Positions 1 to 13,462 of a stretch of DNA of 64,000 nt are shown here, one piece after another. The position numbers and the translations under genes are program-made. The stretch covers positions 1,384,001 to 1,448,000 of the forward strand of contig OX393551.1 in assembly GCA_947650365.1 (NCBI GenBank), read 5' to 3'. Within the stretch, counting starts at the first letter, position 1. Every line of letters begins with the position of its first letter. The notes below the pieces were generated by a model that saw nothing but the letters and a program-made list of their open reading frames with translations, was not told the origin of the DNA and searched no databases. Source of the DNA: Chamaelirium japonicum (lineage: Eukaryota; Streptophyta; Magnoliopsida; Liliales; Melanthiaceae).

Positions 1-1757
1 CGTACGAATGAATTAGAATGGATCGTACGAATGAATTAGAATAGATCGTACGAATGAATTAGAATGGATCGTACGAAGGAATTAGAATGGATCGTACGAA
101 GGAATTAGAATGGATAGTACGATGAAGTAGAATGGATACCTTCGTGCAAATGAATTAGAATGGATCGTACGAATGAGTAAGAATGGATCGTACGAATGAA
201 TTAGAATGGATCGTACGAATGAAATAGAATGGATACATTCGTGCGAATGAACTAGAATGGATCATATGAATGGATTAGAATGGATCGTTTGAGTGAATGC
301 GAATGGATCGTGCGAATGAATTAGAATGGATTGTACGAATGAATTAGAATGGATCGTACGAATGAATTAGATTGGATCGTATTAATGAATTAGAATGGAT
401 CGTGCAAATGAATTAGAATGGATCTTACGAATGAATTAGAATGGAACGTATAGATTGTGCGAATGAATTAGAATGGATCGTACGAATAAATCAGAATGGA
501 TCGTACGAATGAATTAGAATGGATCGTACGAATGAGTAAGAATGGATCGTACGAATGAAATAGAATGGATCGTATGAATGAATTAAAATAGATACGTGCG
601 AATGAATTAGAATTGATCGTACGAATGAATTAGAATAGATTGTGCGAATGAATTAGAATGGATCGTACGAATGAATTGGAATGGATACATTCGTGCGAAT
701 GAATTAGAATGGATCGTACGAATGAAATAGAATGGATCGTGCGAATGAATTAGAATGGATCGTACGAATGAATTAGAATGGATCGTACGAGTGACTTAGA
801 ATGGATCATTCGAATGAATTAGAATAGATTGTGCGAATGAATTAGAATGGATCGTACGAATGAATTAGAAAGGATACATTCGTGCGAATGAATTAGAATG
901 GATCGTATGAGTGTGAATGAATTAGAATGGATTGTGCGAATGAATTAGAATGGATCGTACGAATGAATTAGAATGGATCGTACGAATGAATTAGAATGGA
1001 TACATTCGTGCAAACGAATTAGAATGAATTTTATGAATGAATTAGAATGGATCGTGCGAATGAATTAGAATGGATTGTACGAATGAATTAGAATGGATCG
1101 TATGAATGAATTAGAATGGATCGTATTAATGAATTAGAATGGATCGTATGAATGAATTCGTAAAGATCGTGCGAATGAATTAGAATGGATCGTACGAATG
1201 AATTAGAATAGATTGTGCGAATGAATTAGAATGGATCGTACGAATGAATTAGAATGGATCGTGCAATAAGAATGGATCGTACGGATAAATGAATTTGGAT
1301 CGTGCTAATGAATTAGAATGGATCGTACGAATGAATTAGAATGGGTCGTACGAATGAATTAGAATGGATCGTACGAATGAGTAAGAATGGATCGAACGAA
1401 TGAGTAAGAATGGATCGTACGAATGAGTAAGAATGGATCGTACGAATGAAATAGAATGGATCGTATGAATGAATTAGACTGGATCGTGCGAATGAATTAG
1501 AATGGATTATACGAATGAATTAGAATGGATCGTACGAATGAATTAGAATGGATTGAATTAGAATGAATCGTACGAATGAATTAGAATGGATCATGCTAAT
1601 GAATTAGAATGGATCATACAAATGAATTAGATTGGATCGTACGAATGAATTAGAATGGATCGTGCGAATGAATTAGAATGGATCGTACGAATGAATTAGA
1701 ATGGATCGTACGAAGGAATTAGAATGGGTCGTACGAATGAATTAGAAAGGATACATT
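1..1757 (+). repeat. forward satellite block with dispersed 28-bp units
   Basis: About 75 forward monomers. The 28-bp form (GGATACATTCGTGCG) occurs near 233, 685, 876 and 987. A unit with GGATACCTTCGTGCAAATG near 136 is the forward version of a marker (GAAGGTATCC) more often seen in reverse blocks. The rare marker GATCGTTTGAGTGAATGCG lies near 287. A run of GAGTAAG variants lies at about 1378-1425. The block ends at AAAGGATACATTCGAATTC, where polarity flips. No open frame of interest is present. Confidence 0.95.
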
Positions 1758-3002
1758 CGAATTCATTCGTACGATCCAATCTAATTCCTTCGTACGATCC
1801 ATATTCTAATTCATTCGCACAATCCATTCTAATTCATTCATACGATCCATTCTAATTTATTCGCACTATCCATTCTAATTCATTCGCACAATCTATTCTA
1901 ATTCATTCATACGATCCATTCTAATTTATTCGCGCGATCCATTCTAATTCATTCATACGATCCATTCTAATTCATTTGTACGAATGTATCCATTCTAATT
2001 CATTCGTACGATCCATTCTAATTCATTTGTACCAATGTATCCACTCTAATTCATTCATACGATCCATTCTAATTCATTCGCACGAATGAATCCATTCTAA
2101 TTCATTCGTACAATCTATTCTATTTCATTAGTACGATCCATTCTTACTCATTCGTAAGATCCATTCTAATTCATTGGCACGAATGTATCCATTCTAATTC
2201 ATTCGTATGATCCATTCTAATTCATTCGTGCGATCCATTCTAATTCATTCATACGATCCATTCTATTTCATTCGTACGATCCATTCTAATTCATTCGCAC
2301 GATCCATTCTAATTCATTCATACGATCCATTCTAATTCATTCGTATGTATCCATTCTAATTCATTCATACGATCCATTCTAATTCTACGATCCATTCTTA
2401 CTCATTCGTATTATCCATTTTAATTCATTCACACGAATGTATCAACTCTAATTCATTCGTATGATCCATTCTAATTCATTCACACGAATGTATCCATTCT
2501 AATTCATTCGTACGATCCATTCTAATTCATTCGTACGATCCATTCTAGTTCATTCGTACGATCCATTCTAGTTCATTCGTATGATCCATTCTAATTCATT
2601 CGCAAGAATGTATCCATTCTAATTCATTCGTACGATCTATTCTAATTCATTCGCACGATCCATTCTAGTTTATTCATACGATCCATTCTATTTCATTCGT
2701 ACGATCCATTCTTACTCTTTCGTACGATCCATTCTAATTCATTCGTACGATCCATTCTAATTCATTAGCACGATCCAAATTTATTTATCCGTACGATCCA
2801 TTCTTATCGCACGATCCATTCTAATTCATTCGCACGATCCATTCTCCATTCTAATTCCTTCGTACGATCCATTCTAATTCCTTCGTATCCATTCTAATTC
2901 ACTCATACGATCCATTCTAATTCATTCATACGATCCATTCTAATTCATTCGTACAATCTATTCTAATTCATTCGTACGATCTATTCTAATTTATTCGCAC
3001 GC
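1758..3002 (-). repeat. reverse satellite block
   Basis: Reverse monomers with many reversed 28-bp units (CACGAATGTATCC). The rare pair CGTATTATCCATTTTAATTC plus CACGAATGTATCAACTC near 2407-2450 recurs near 32860, 48150 and 59610 and is a useful family marker. The block ends in a damaged unit, CGCACGCTCGTACG, where the polarity changes. Confidence 0.94.
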
Positions 3003-4208
3003 TCGTACGAATGAATTAGATTGGATCGTACGAATGAATTAGAATGGATACATTCGTGCGAATCCATTCTTTTTCATTCGTACGATTTATTCTAATTCAT
3101 TCGCACGATCCATTCTAATTCATTCATACGATCCATTCTAATTCATTCGTACGATCCATTCTAATTCATTCATACGATCCATTCTATTTCATTCGTATGA
3201 TCCATTCTATTTCATTCATATAATCCATTCTAATTCATTCGCACGATCCATTCTAAGTCATTCATACGATCCATTCTAATTCATTCGTATGATCCATTCT
3301 AATTCATTCGTTCGATCCATTCTAATTTATTCGCACGATCCATTCTAATTCATTCATACGATCCATTCTTACTCATTCGTACGATCCATTCTAATTCATT
3401 CGCACGATCCATTCTAATTCATCCGTACGATCCATTCTATTTCATTCGTACGATCCATTCTTACTCATTCGTACGATCCATTCTAATTCATTCGCACGAT
3501 CCATTCTAATTCATCCGTACGATCCATTCTATTTCATTCGTACGATCCATTCTTACCCATTCGCACAATCCATTCTAATTCATTCATACAATCTATTCTA
3601 ATTCATTCGTACGATCCATTCTAATTCATTCGCATGAATGTATCCATTCTATTTCATTCGTACGATCCATTCTAATTCATTCGTACGATCCATTCTAATT
3701 CATTCGCACAATCTATTCTAATTCATTCGTACGATCCATTCTAATTCATTCGCACGATCCATTCTAATTCATTCATACGATCCATTCTAATTCCTTCGTA
3801 CGATCCATATTCTAATTCATTCGCACGATCCATTCTAATTCATTCATACGATCCATTCTAATTCATTCGCACGATCCATTCTAATTCAATCATACAATCT
3901 ATTCTAATTCATTCATACGATCCATTCTAATTCATTCACACGAATGTATCCATTCTAATTCATTCGCACGATCCATTATAATTCATTCATACAATCCATT
4001 CTAATTCCTTTGCACGAATGTATCCATTCTAATTCATTCGTACGATCCATTCTAATTCATTCGTATGATCTATTCTAATTTATTCGCATGATCCATTATA
4101 ATTCATTCATACGATCCAATCTAATTCATTCGTACGATCCCTTCTAATTCATTCGCACGAATGTATCAACTCTAATTCATTCATACGATCCATTCTAATT
4201 CATTCATA
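3003..4208. repeat. 60-bp forward insert followed by a reverse block
   Basis: Two to three forward units (3003-3062) end at GGATACATTCGTGCGAATCC, the commonest forward-to-reverse junction here. Reverse units then run to 4208. A tract near 3366-3560 is locally duplicated: CTTACTC, GCACGATCC and ATCCGTACG variants repeat in the same order about 100 bp apart. The block ends at CATTCATACATGTACGAATG. Confidence 0.92.
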
Positions 4209-5347
4209 CATGTACGAATGAATTAGAACGGATACATTCGTGCGAATGAATTAGAATGGATCGTATGAATGAATTAGATTGGATCGTATGCATGAATTAG
4301 AATGGATCGTGCGAATGAATTAGAATGGATCGTACGAATGAATTAGAATTGATCGAACGAATGAATTAGAATGGATCGTACGAATGAGTAAGAATGGATC
4401 ATACAAATGAATTAGAATGGATCGTACGAATGAATTAGAATGGATACATTCGTGCGAATGAATTAGAATGGATCATATGAATGAATTAGAATGGATCATT
4501 TGAGTGAATACGAATGGATCGTGCCAATGAATTAGAATGGATTGTACGAATGAATTAGAATGGATCGTACGAATGAATTAGAATGGATACATTCGTGCGA
4601 ATCCATTCTATTTCATTCGTACGATCCATTCTAATTCATTCGCACGATCCATTCTAATTCATTCATACGAACCATTCTAATTCATTCGTACAATCCATTC
4701 TAATTCATCCGTACGATCCATTCTAATTCATTCGCACAATCTATTCTAATTCATTTGTACGATCCATTCTAATTAATTCGCACGATCTATTCTAATTCAT
4801 TCGTACGATCCATTCTAATTCATTCGTACGATCCATTCTAATTCATTCGCACGATCCATTCTAATTCATTCATACGATCCATTCTAATTCATTCGCACGA
4901 ATGTATCCATTCTAATTCAATCGTACATGTATGAATGAATTAGAATGGATCGTACGAATGAATTAGAGTTGATACATTCGTGCGAATGAATTAGAATGGA
5001 TCGTACGAATGAATTAGAATGGATCGTACGAATGAATTAGAATGGATACATTCGTGCAAAAGAATTAGAATGGATTGTATGAATGAATTAGAATGGATCG
5101 TGCGAATGAATTAGAATGGATCGTGCGAATGAATTAGAATGGATCGTACGAATAAATTAGAATGGATCGTGCGAATGAATTAGAATATAGATCGTACGAA
5201 TGAATTAGAATGGATCGTACGAATGAATTCGAATGTATCCTTTCTAATTCATTCGTACGATCCATTCTAATTCATTCGTACGATCCTTTCTAATTCCTTC
5301 GTACGAATGAATTAGAATGGATTGCATGAATGAATTAGAATAGATCG
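4209..5347. repeat. finely alternating satellite, five blocks
   Basis: Forward 4209-4600, reverse 4601-4924, forward 4925-5230, reverse 5231-5300, forward 5301-5347. Entry junctions 4209 and 4925 carry the ACATGT-type sequence in opposite orientations. The 70-bp reverse insert 5231-5300 begins at GAATTCGAATGTATCCTTT and recurs almost unchanged at 14561-14630, together with its upstream GAATATAGATCG unit. The insert and both of its breakpoints have therefore been copied as one piece. Confidence 0.9.
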
Positions 5348-6478
5348 TACGATCCATTCTAATTCATTCATACGATCCATTCTAATTCATTCGCACAATC
5401 TATTCTAATTCATTCGTACGATCTATATTCTAATTCATTCGCACGATCCATTCTAATTCATTCATACGATCCATTCTAATTTATTCGCACGATCCATTCT
5501 AATTCATTCGTACGATCCATTCTAATTCATTCGCACAATCTATTCTAATTCACTCAAACGATTCATTCTATTTCACTCGTACGATCCATTCTAATTCATT
5601 CGCACGAATGTATCCATTCCAATTCATTCGTACGATCCATTCTAATTCATTCGCACGATCCATTCTAATTCATTCATACGATCCATTCTATTTCATTCGT
5701 ACAATACATTCGAATTCATTCGTACGATCCATTCTAATTCCTTCGTACGATCCATATTCTAATTCATTCGCACGATCCATTCTAATTCATTCATACGATC
5801 CATTCTAATTTATTCGCACGATCTATTCTAATTCATTCGTATGATCCATTCTAATTCATTCGCACAATCTATTCTAATTCATTCGAACGATCCATTCTAA
5901 TTCATTCGTACGATCCATTCTAATTCATTCGTAAGATCTATTCTATTTCATTCGTACAATCCATTCTTACTCAATCGTATGATCCATTCTAATCCATTCT
6001 CACAATCTACTCTAATTCATTCGTACGATCCATTCTATTTCATTTGCACGAAGGTATCCATTCTAATTCATTCGTACTATCCATTCTAATTCCTTCGTAC
6101 GATCCATTCTAATTCATTCGTACGATCTATTCTAATTCATTCGCACGATCCATTCTAATTCATTCGTACGATCCATTCTATTTCATTCATACGATCCATT
6201 CTAATTCATTTATACGATCCATTCTAATTCATTCGTACGATCTATTCTAATTCATTCGCACGATCCATTCTAATTCATTCATACAATCCATTCTAATTCT
6301 TTTGCACGAATGTATCCATTCTAATTCATTCGTTCGATCCATTCTAATTCATTCGTACGATCCATTCTCATTCATTCGCACGATCCATTCTAATTCATGC
6401 ATACGATCCAATCTAATTCATTCATACGATCCATTCTAATTCATTCGCACGAATGTATCCATTCTAATTCATTTGTAC
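5348..6478 (-). repeat. reverse satellite block
   Basis: Reverse monomers. Positions 5608-5808 stay open in one plus-strand frame because the CTATTTC variant falls where the canonical TAA stop would be. The repeating SNSF/RSILIHSYDPF pattern is a translation of the satellite, not a gene. A GAAGGTATCC marker lies near 6050. A GTATGATCC / AATCCATTCTCACAATC tract lies near 5978-6010. The block ends in ACATGTATG. Confidence 0.93.
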
Positions 6479-7785
6479 ATGTATGAATGAATTAGAATGG
6501 ATCGTACGAATGAATTAGATTGGATCGTGCGAATGAATTAGAATGGATCGTACGAATAAATTAGAATGGACGTGCGAATGAATTAGAATGGATTGTACGA
6601 ATGAATTAGAATGGATCGTACGAATGAATTAGAATGGATACATTCGTGCGAATCCATTCTATTTCATTCGTTCGATCCATTCTAATTCATTCGCACGATC
6701 CATTCTAATTCATTCATACGATCCATTCTAATTCATTCGTACGATCCATTCTAATTCATTCGTACGATCCATTCTAATTCATTCGCACAATCTATTCTAA
6801 TTCATTCGTACGATCCATTCTAATTCATTCGCACGATCCATTCTAATTCATTCATACGATCCATTCTATTTCATTCGTACGATCCATTCTTACTCATTCG
6901 TACGATCCATTATAATTCATTTGCACGAATGTATCCATTCTAATTCATTCGTACTATCCATTCTAATTCCTTCGTACGATCCATTCTAATTCCTTCGTAC
7001 GATCCATTCTAATTCATTCGTACGATCCATTCTAATTCATTCGTACGATCCATTCTAATTCCTTCGTATGATCCATTCTAATTCATTCGTACGGTATGAT
7101 TCATTCTAATTCATTCGTACGATTCATTCTAATTCAATCCATTCTAATTCATTCGTACGATCCATTCTAATTCATTCGTACGATTCATTATAATTCAATC
7201 CATTCTAATTCATTCGTACGATCCATTCTTACTCATTCGTACGATCCATTCTAATGAATTAGAATGGATCGTACGAAGGAATTAGAATGGATAGTACGAA
7301 TGAATTAGAATGGATACCTTCGTGCAAATGAATTAGAATGGATCGTACGAATGAGTAAGAATGGATCGTACGAATGAAATAGAATGGATCGTATGAATGA
7401 ATTAGAATGGATCGTGCGAATGAATTAGAATGGATCGTACGAAGGAATTAGAATGGATCGTACGAAGGAATTAGAATGGATAGTACGAATGAATTAGAAT
7501 GGATACCTTCGTGCAAATGAATTAGAATGGATCGTACAAATGGGTAAGAATGGATCGTACGAATGAAACAGAATGGATCGTATGAATGAATTAGAATAGA
7601 TCGTGCGAATGAATTAGAATGGATCGTACGAATGAATTAGAATAGATTATGCGAATGAATTAGAATAGATCGTACGAATGAATTAGAATGGATCGTACGA
7701 ATGAATTAGAATGGATCGTATGAATGAATTAGAATGGATCGTGCGAATGAATTAGAATGGATCGTACGAATGAAATAGAATGGAT
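6479..7785. repeat. forward, reverse and forward blocks
   Basis: Forward 6479-6650, reverse 6651-7253, forward 7254-7785. The reverse part carries the recurrent ~600-bp module, ending with CGGTATGATTC at 7093 and two AATTCAATCC (15-bp) units. The return to forward at about 7256 is a near-perfect palindrome. The last forward block contains two copies of the ACCTTCGTGCAAATG marker (near 7315 and 7502), about 187 bp apart. It is followed by the flip GGATTCGCACGAATGTATCC. Confidence 0.92.
7236..7277. repeat. 20-bp inverted arms with a 2-bp spacer at a polarity flip
   Basis: Reverse units break at ATTCTAAT and forward units resume at ATTAGAAT, separated by GA. The arms 7236-7255 and 7258-7277 are complementary at all 20 positions as read by eye. 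A similar but shorter form (12-bp arms) is at 34138-34163. Confidence 0.86.
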
Positions 7786-9406
7786 TCGCACGAATGTATC
7801 CATTCTAATTCATTCGTACGATCCATTCTAATTCATTCGTACAATCCATTCTAATTCATTCGCACGATCCATTCTTACTCATTCGTACGATCCATTCTAA
7901 TTCATTCGCACGATCCATTCTAATTCATTAATACGATCCATTCTAATTCATTCGCACGATCCATTCTAATTCATTCACTCATACGATCCATTCTAATTCA
8001 TTCGCACGAATGTATCCTTTATAATTCATTCGTACGATCCATTCTAATTCATTTACACAATCTATTCTAATTCATTCGAACGATCCATTCTAAGTCATTC
8101 GTACGATCCATTCTAATTCATTCGTACGATCCATTCTAATTCGTTCACACGATCCATTCTAATTCATTAATACGATCCAATCTAATTCATTCATAGGATC
8201 CATTCTAATTCATTCGTACGATCCATTCTAACTCATTCGCACGATCCATTCTAATTCATTCGCACGATCCATTCTAATTCATTTGTACGAATGTAGCCAC
8301 TCTAATTCATTCATACGATCCATTCTAATTCATTCGCACGAATGTATCCATTCCAATTCATTCGTACGATCCATTCTATTTCATTCGTACAATCCATTCT
8401 AATTCATTCGTACGATTCATTCTAATTCAATCCATTCTAATTCAATCCATTCTAATCATTCGTACGATCCATTCTAATTCATTCGCACGATCCATTCTAA
8501 TTCATTCATACGATCCATTCTAATTCATTCGTACGATCCATTCTAATTCATTCGTACAATCCATTCTAATTCATTCGCACAATCTATTCTAATTCATTCG
8601 TACGATCCATTCTAATTCATTCGCACGATCCATTCTAATTCATTCATACGATCCATTCTATTTCATTCACACGATCCATTCTAATTCATTCGCATGATCC
8701 ATTCAATTCCTTCGTATGATCCATTCTAATTCATTCGTACGATTCATTCTAATTCAATCCATTCTATTTCATTCGTACGATCCATTCTTACTCATTCGTA
8801 CGGTCCATTCTAATTCATTCGCACGAATGAATCATTCTAATTCATTCGTACGATCCATTCTAATTCATTCGTTCGATCCATTCTAATTCCTTCGTATGAT
8901 CCATTCTAATTCATTCGTACGGTATGATTCATTCTAATTCATTCGTACGATTCATTCTAATTCAATCCATTCTAATTCATTCGTACGATCCATTCTAATT
9001 CATTCGTACGATCCAATTTAATTCATTCATACGATTCATTCTAATTCATTCATACGATCCATTCTAATTCATTCGTACGATCCATTCTAATTCATTCGTA
9101 CAATCCATTCTAATTCATTCGCACGATCCATTCGCATTAATTCATACGATCCATTCTAATTCCTTCGTACGATCCATTCTAATTCATTCGTACGATCCAT
9201 TCTAATTCATTCGCACGATCCATTCTAATTCATGCATACGATCCATTCTAATTCATTCGTACGATCCATTCTAATTCATTCGTACGATCCATTCCAATTC
9301 ATTCGCACAAGCTATTCTAATTCATTCGTACGATCCATTCTAATTCATTCATACGATCCATTCTAATTCATTCGCACGAATGTATCCATTCTAATTCATT
9401 CGTACA
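7786..9406 (-). repeat. long reverse satellite block
   Basis: Reverse monomers holding several rare variants. There is a CATTCACTCATACG tract near 7974 followed by CACGAATGTATCCTTTATAATTC. A CTAAGTC unit lies near 8090. CGGTATGATTC lies at about 8920. Several 15-bp AATTCAATCC units occur (near 8426-8445, 8753 and 8963). The last unit reads into CATTCGTACATGTATGAATG, an ACATGT-class flip. Confidence 0.93.
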
Positions 9407-12400
9407 TGTATGAATGAATTTGAATGGATCGTACGAATGAATTAGAGTTGATACATTTGTGCGAATGAATTAGAATGGATCGTACGAATGAATTAGATTG
9501 GATCGTATGAATGAATTATAATGGATCATGCGAATGAATTAGAATAGATCATGCGAATGAATTAGAATAGATCATACGAATGAATTAGAATGGATCGTAC
9601 GAATGAAATAGAATGGATTGTGCGATTGAATTAGAATAGATTGTGCGAATGAATTAGAATGGATCGTACGAATGAATTAGAATGGATCGTACGAATGAAT
9701 TAGAATGGATCGTATGAATGAATTAGAATGGATCGTGCGAATGAATTAGAATGGATCATACGAATGAAATAGAATGGATTCGCACGAATGTATCCATTCT
9801 AATTCATTCGTACGATCCATTCTAATTCATTCGTACAATCCATTCTAATTCATTCACACGATCCATTCGTATTCACTCAAACGATCCATTCTAATTCATT
9901 CGTACGATCCATTCTAATTCATTCGTACGATCCATTCTAATTCATGCGCATAATCTATTCTAATTCATTCGCACAATCTATTCTAATTCATTCGTACGAT
10001 CCATTATAATTCATTCGCACGATCCATTCTAATTCATTCATACGATCCATTCTATTTCATTCGTACGATCCATTCTTACTTATTCGTACGATCCATTCTA
10101 ATTCATTTGCACAAAGGTATCCATTCTAATTCATTCGTACTATCCATTCTAATTCCTTCGTACGATCCATTCTAATTCCTTCGTACGATCCATTCTAATT
10201 CATTCGTACGATCCATCCTAATTCATTCGTAAGATCCATTCTAATTCATTCGCACGATCCGAATGAATTAGAATGGATCGTACGAATGAATTAGAATGGA
10301 TCGTATGAATGAATTAGAGTGGATCATATGAATGAATTAGAATGGATCGTACGAATGAATTAGAATGGATACATTCGTGCGAATGAATTAGAATAGATTG
10401 TGCGAATGAGTAAGAATGGATACCTTCGTGCAAATGAATTAGAATGGATCGTACGAATGAGTAAGAATGGATCGTACGAATGAAATAGAATAGATCGTAT
10501 GAATGAGTTAGAATGGATCGTGCGAATGAATTAGAATGGATCGTACGAATGAATTAGATAGGATCGTACGAATGAATTAGAATGGATCGTATGAATGAAT
10601 TAGAATGGATCGTGCGAATGAATTAGAATGGATCGTACGAATGAAATAGAATGGATCATATGAATGAATTAGAATGGATCGTGCGAATGAATTAGAATGG
10701 ATCGTACGAATGAATTAGAATGGATACCTTCGTGCAAATGAATCTGAATGGATCGTACGAATGAGTAAGAATGGATCGTACGAATGAAATAGAATGGATC
10801 GTATGAATGAATTAGAATGGATCGTGCGAATGAATTAGAATGGATCGTACAAATGAATTAGAATAGATTGTGCGAATGAATTAGAATGGATCGTACGAAT
10901 GAATTAGAATGGATCGTACGAATGAATTAGAATGGATCGTATGAATGAATTAGAATGGATCGTGCGAATGAATTAGAATGGATCGTACGAATGAATTAGA
11001 ATGGATACATTCGTGCGAATCCATTCTATTTCATTCGTACGATCCATTCTAATTCATTCGCACGATCCATTCTAATTCATTCATACGATCCATTCTAATT
11101 CATTCGTACGATCCATTCTAATTCATTCGAACAATCTATTCTAATTCATTCGTACGATCCATTCTAATTCATTCGCACGATCCATTCTAATTCATTTATA
11201 CGATCCATTCTATTTCATTCGTACGATTCATTCTAATTCATTTGCACGAAGGTATCCATTCTAATTCATTCGTACTATCCATTCTAATTCCTTCGTACGA
11301 TCCATTCTAATTCTTTCGTACGATCCATTCTTATCGTACAATCCATTCTAATTCAATCCATTCTAATTCTTTCGTATGATCCATTCTAATTCATTCGTAC
11401 GAATGAATTAGAATGGATCGTACGAAGGAATTAGATTGGATCGTTCGAATGAATTAGAATGGATACATTCGTGCGAAAGAATTAGAATAGATCGTATGAA
11501 TGAATTAGAATGGATCGTACGAAGGAATTAGAATAGATCATACGAAGAAATTAGAATGTATCGTACGAATGAATTGGAATGGATCGTATGAATAAATTAG
11601 AATGGATACATTCGTGCGAATCCATTCTTTTTCATTCGTACGATCCATTCTAATTCATTCGCACGATCCATTCTTACTCATTCGTACGATCCATTCTAAT
11701 TCATTTGCACGAAGGTATCCATTCTAATTCATTCGTACTATCCATTCTAATTCCTTCGTACGATCCATTCTAATTCCTTCGTACGATCCATTCTAATTCA
11801 TTCGTACGATCCATTCTAATTCATTCGTACGATCCATTCTAATTCCTTCGTATGATCTATTCTAATTCATTCGTACGGTATGAATGTGAATGGATCGTGC
11901 GAATGAATTAGAATGGATTGTGCGAATGAATTAGAATGGATCGTACGAATGAATTAGAATGGATCGTACGAATGAATTAGAATGGATCGTATGAATGAAT
12001 TAGAATGGATCGTGCAAATGAATTAGAATGGATCGCACGAATGAAATAGAATGGATTCGCACGAATGTATCCGAATGGATCGTACGAAGGAATTAGAATG
12101 GATCGTACGAAGGAATTAGAATGGATAGTACGAATGAATTAGAATGGATACCTTCGTGCAAATGAATTAGAATGTATCGTATGAATGAATTAGAATGGAT
12201 CGAATGGATCGTACGAATGAATTAGAATGGATCGTGCGAATGAATTAGAATGGACCGTACGAATGAATTAGAATATATTGTGCGAATGAATTAGAATGGA
12301 TCGTACGAATAAATAAGAATGGATCGTACGAATGAATTAGAATGGATCATACGAATGAATTAGAATGGATCGTTTGAGTGAATGCGAATGGATCGTGCGA

Positions 12401-12473
12401 ATGAATTAGAATGGATTGTACGAATGAATTAGAATGGATCGTACGAATGAATTAGAATGGATACATTCGTGCG
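9407..12473. repeat. finely alternating satellite, seven blocks
   Basis: Forward 9407-9779, reverse 9780-10260, forward 10261-11018, reverse 11019-11399, forward 11400-11619, reverse 11620-11879, forward 11880-12473. The flip at 10260 (CATTCGCACGATCCGAATG) recurs at 43305 and, reversed, at 39094. The flip near 11399 is a 42-bp perfect palindrome. At 12056-12072 a reverse-type CGCACGAATGTATCC is followed at once by GAATGGATCG. This is a flip and return within one unit, or a flip that later lost its reverse block. Confidence 0.9.
11378..11419. repeat. 42-bp perfect palindrome at a polarity flip
   Basis: Reverse units meet forward units at CATTCGTACGAATG. Pairing by eye from the centre (11398/11399) outwards stays perfect for 21 bp on each side, out to GATC on both ends. 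It could form a cruciform or a foldback with no loop spacer beyond the centre bases. It is the longest perfect palindrome I found. Confidence 0.88.
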
Positions 12474-13462
12474 AATCCATTATATTTCATTCATACGATC
12501 CATTCTAATTCATTTGCACGATCCATTCTAATTCATTCATACGATCCATTCTAATTCATTCGTACGATCTATGTTCTAATTCATTCGCACGATCCATTCT
12601 AATTCATTCATACGATCCATTCTAATTTATTCGCACGATCCATTCTAATTCATTCGTACGATCTATTCTATTTCATTCGTACAATCCATTCTTACTCAAT
12701 CATATGATACATTCTAATCCATTCGCACAATCTATTCTAATTCATTCATACGATCCATTCTAATTTATTCGCACGATCCATTCTAATTCTTTCGTATGAA
12801 CCATTCTAATTCATTCGTACAGTATGATTCATTCTAATTCATTCGTACGATTCATTCTAATTCAATCCATTCTAATTCATTCGTACGATCCATTCTAATT
12901 CATTCGTACGATCCATTCTAATTCATTCGTACGATTCATTCTAATTCAATCCATTCTAATTCATTCGTACGATCCATTCTTACTCATTCGTACGATCCAT
13001 TCTAATTCATTTGCACGAATGAATCCATTCTAATTCATTCGTACGATCCATTCTAATTCATTCGTACGATCCATTCTAATTCATTCGTACGATCCATTCT
13101 AATTTATTCGCACGATCCATTCTAATTCATTCATACGATCCATTCTAATTCATTCATATGATCCATTCTAATTCATTCGCACGATCCATTCTTACTCATT
13201 CATACGATCCATTCTAATTCATTCGCACGATCCATTCTAATTCATTAATACGATCCATTCTAATTCATTCGCATGATCCATTCTAATTCATTCACACTCA
13301 TACGATCCATTCTAATTCATTCGCACGAATGTATCCTTTCTAATTCATTCGTACGATCCATTCTAATTCATTCGCACAATCTATTCTAATTCATTCAAAC
13401 GATCCATTCTAATTCATTCGTACGATCCATTCTAATTCATTCGTACGATCCATTCTAATTCA
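12474..13462 (-). repeat. reverse satellite block
   Basis: Reverse monomers. It contains an altered module end (CAGTATGATTC near 12819 where other copies have CGGTATGATTC), two AATTCAATCC units, and a CACACTCATACG tract near 13293. That tract is shared with about 16770, 26280 and 42788. The block breaks in mid-unit at TAATTCATACGAAGG. Confidence 0.92.

Noticed and set aside
5608..5808. 66-codon open frame with repeated SNSF/RSILIHSYDPF
   Set aside because: Translation of the 23-bp unit (69 bp = 23 codons). A canonical run has an in-frame TAA (CCATTCTAA) every 69 bp; the frame stays open only where CTATTTC or shortened units replace it.
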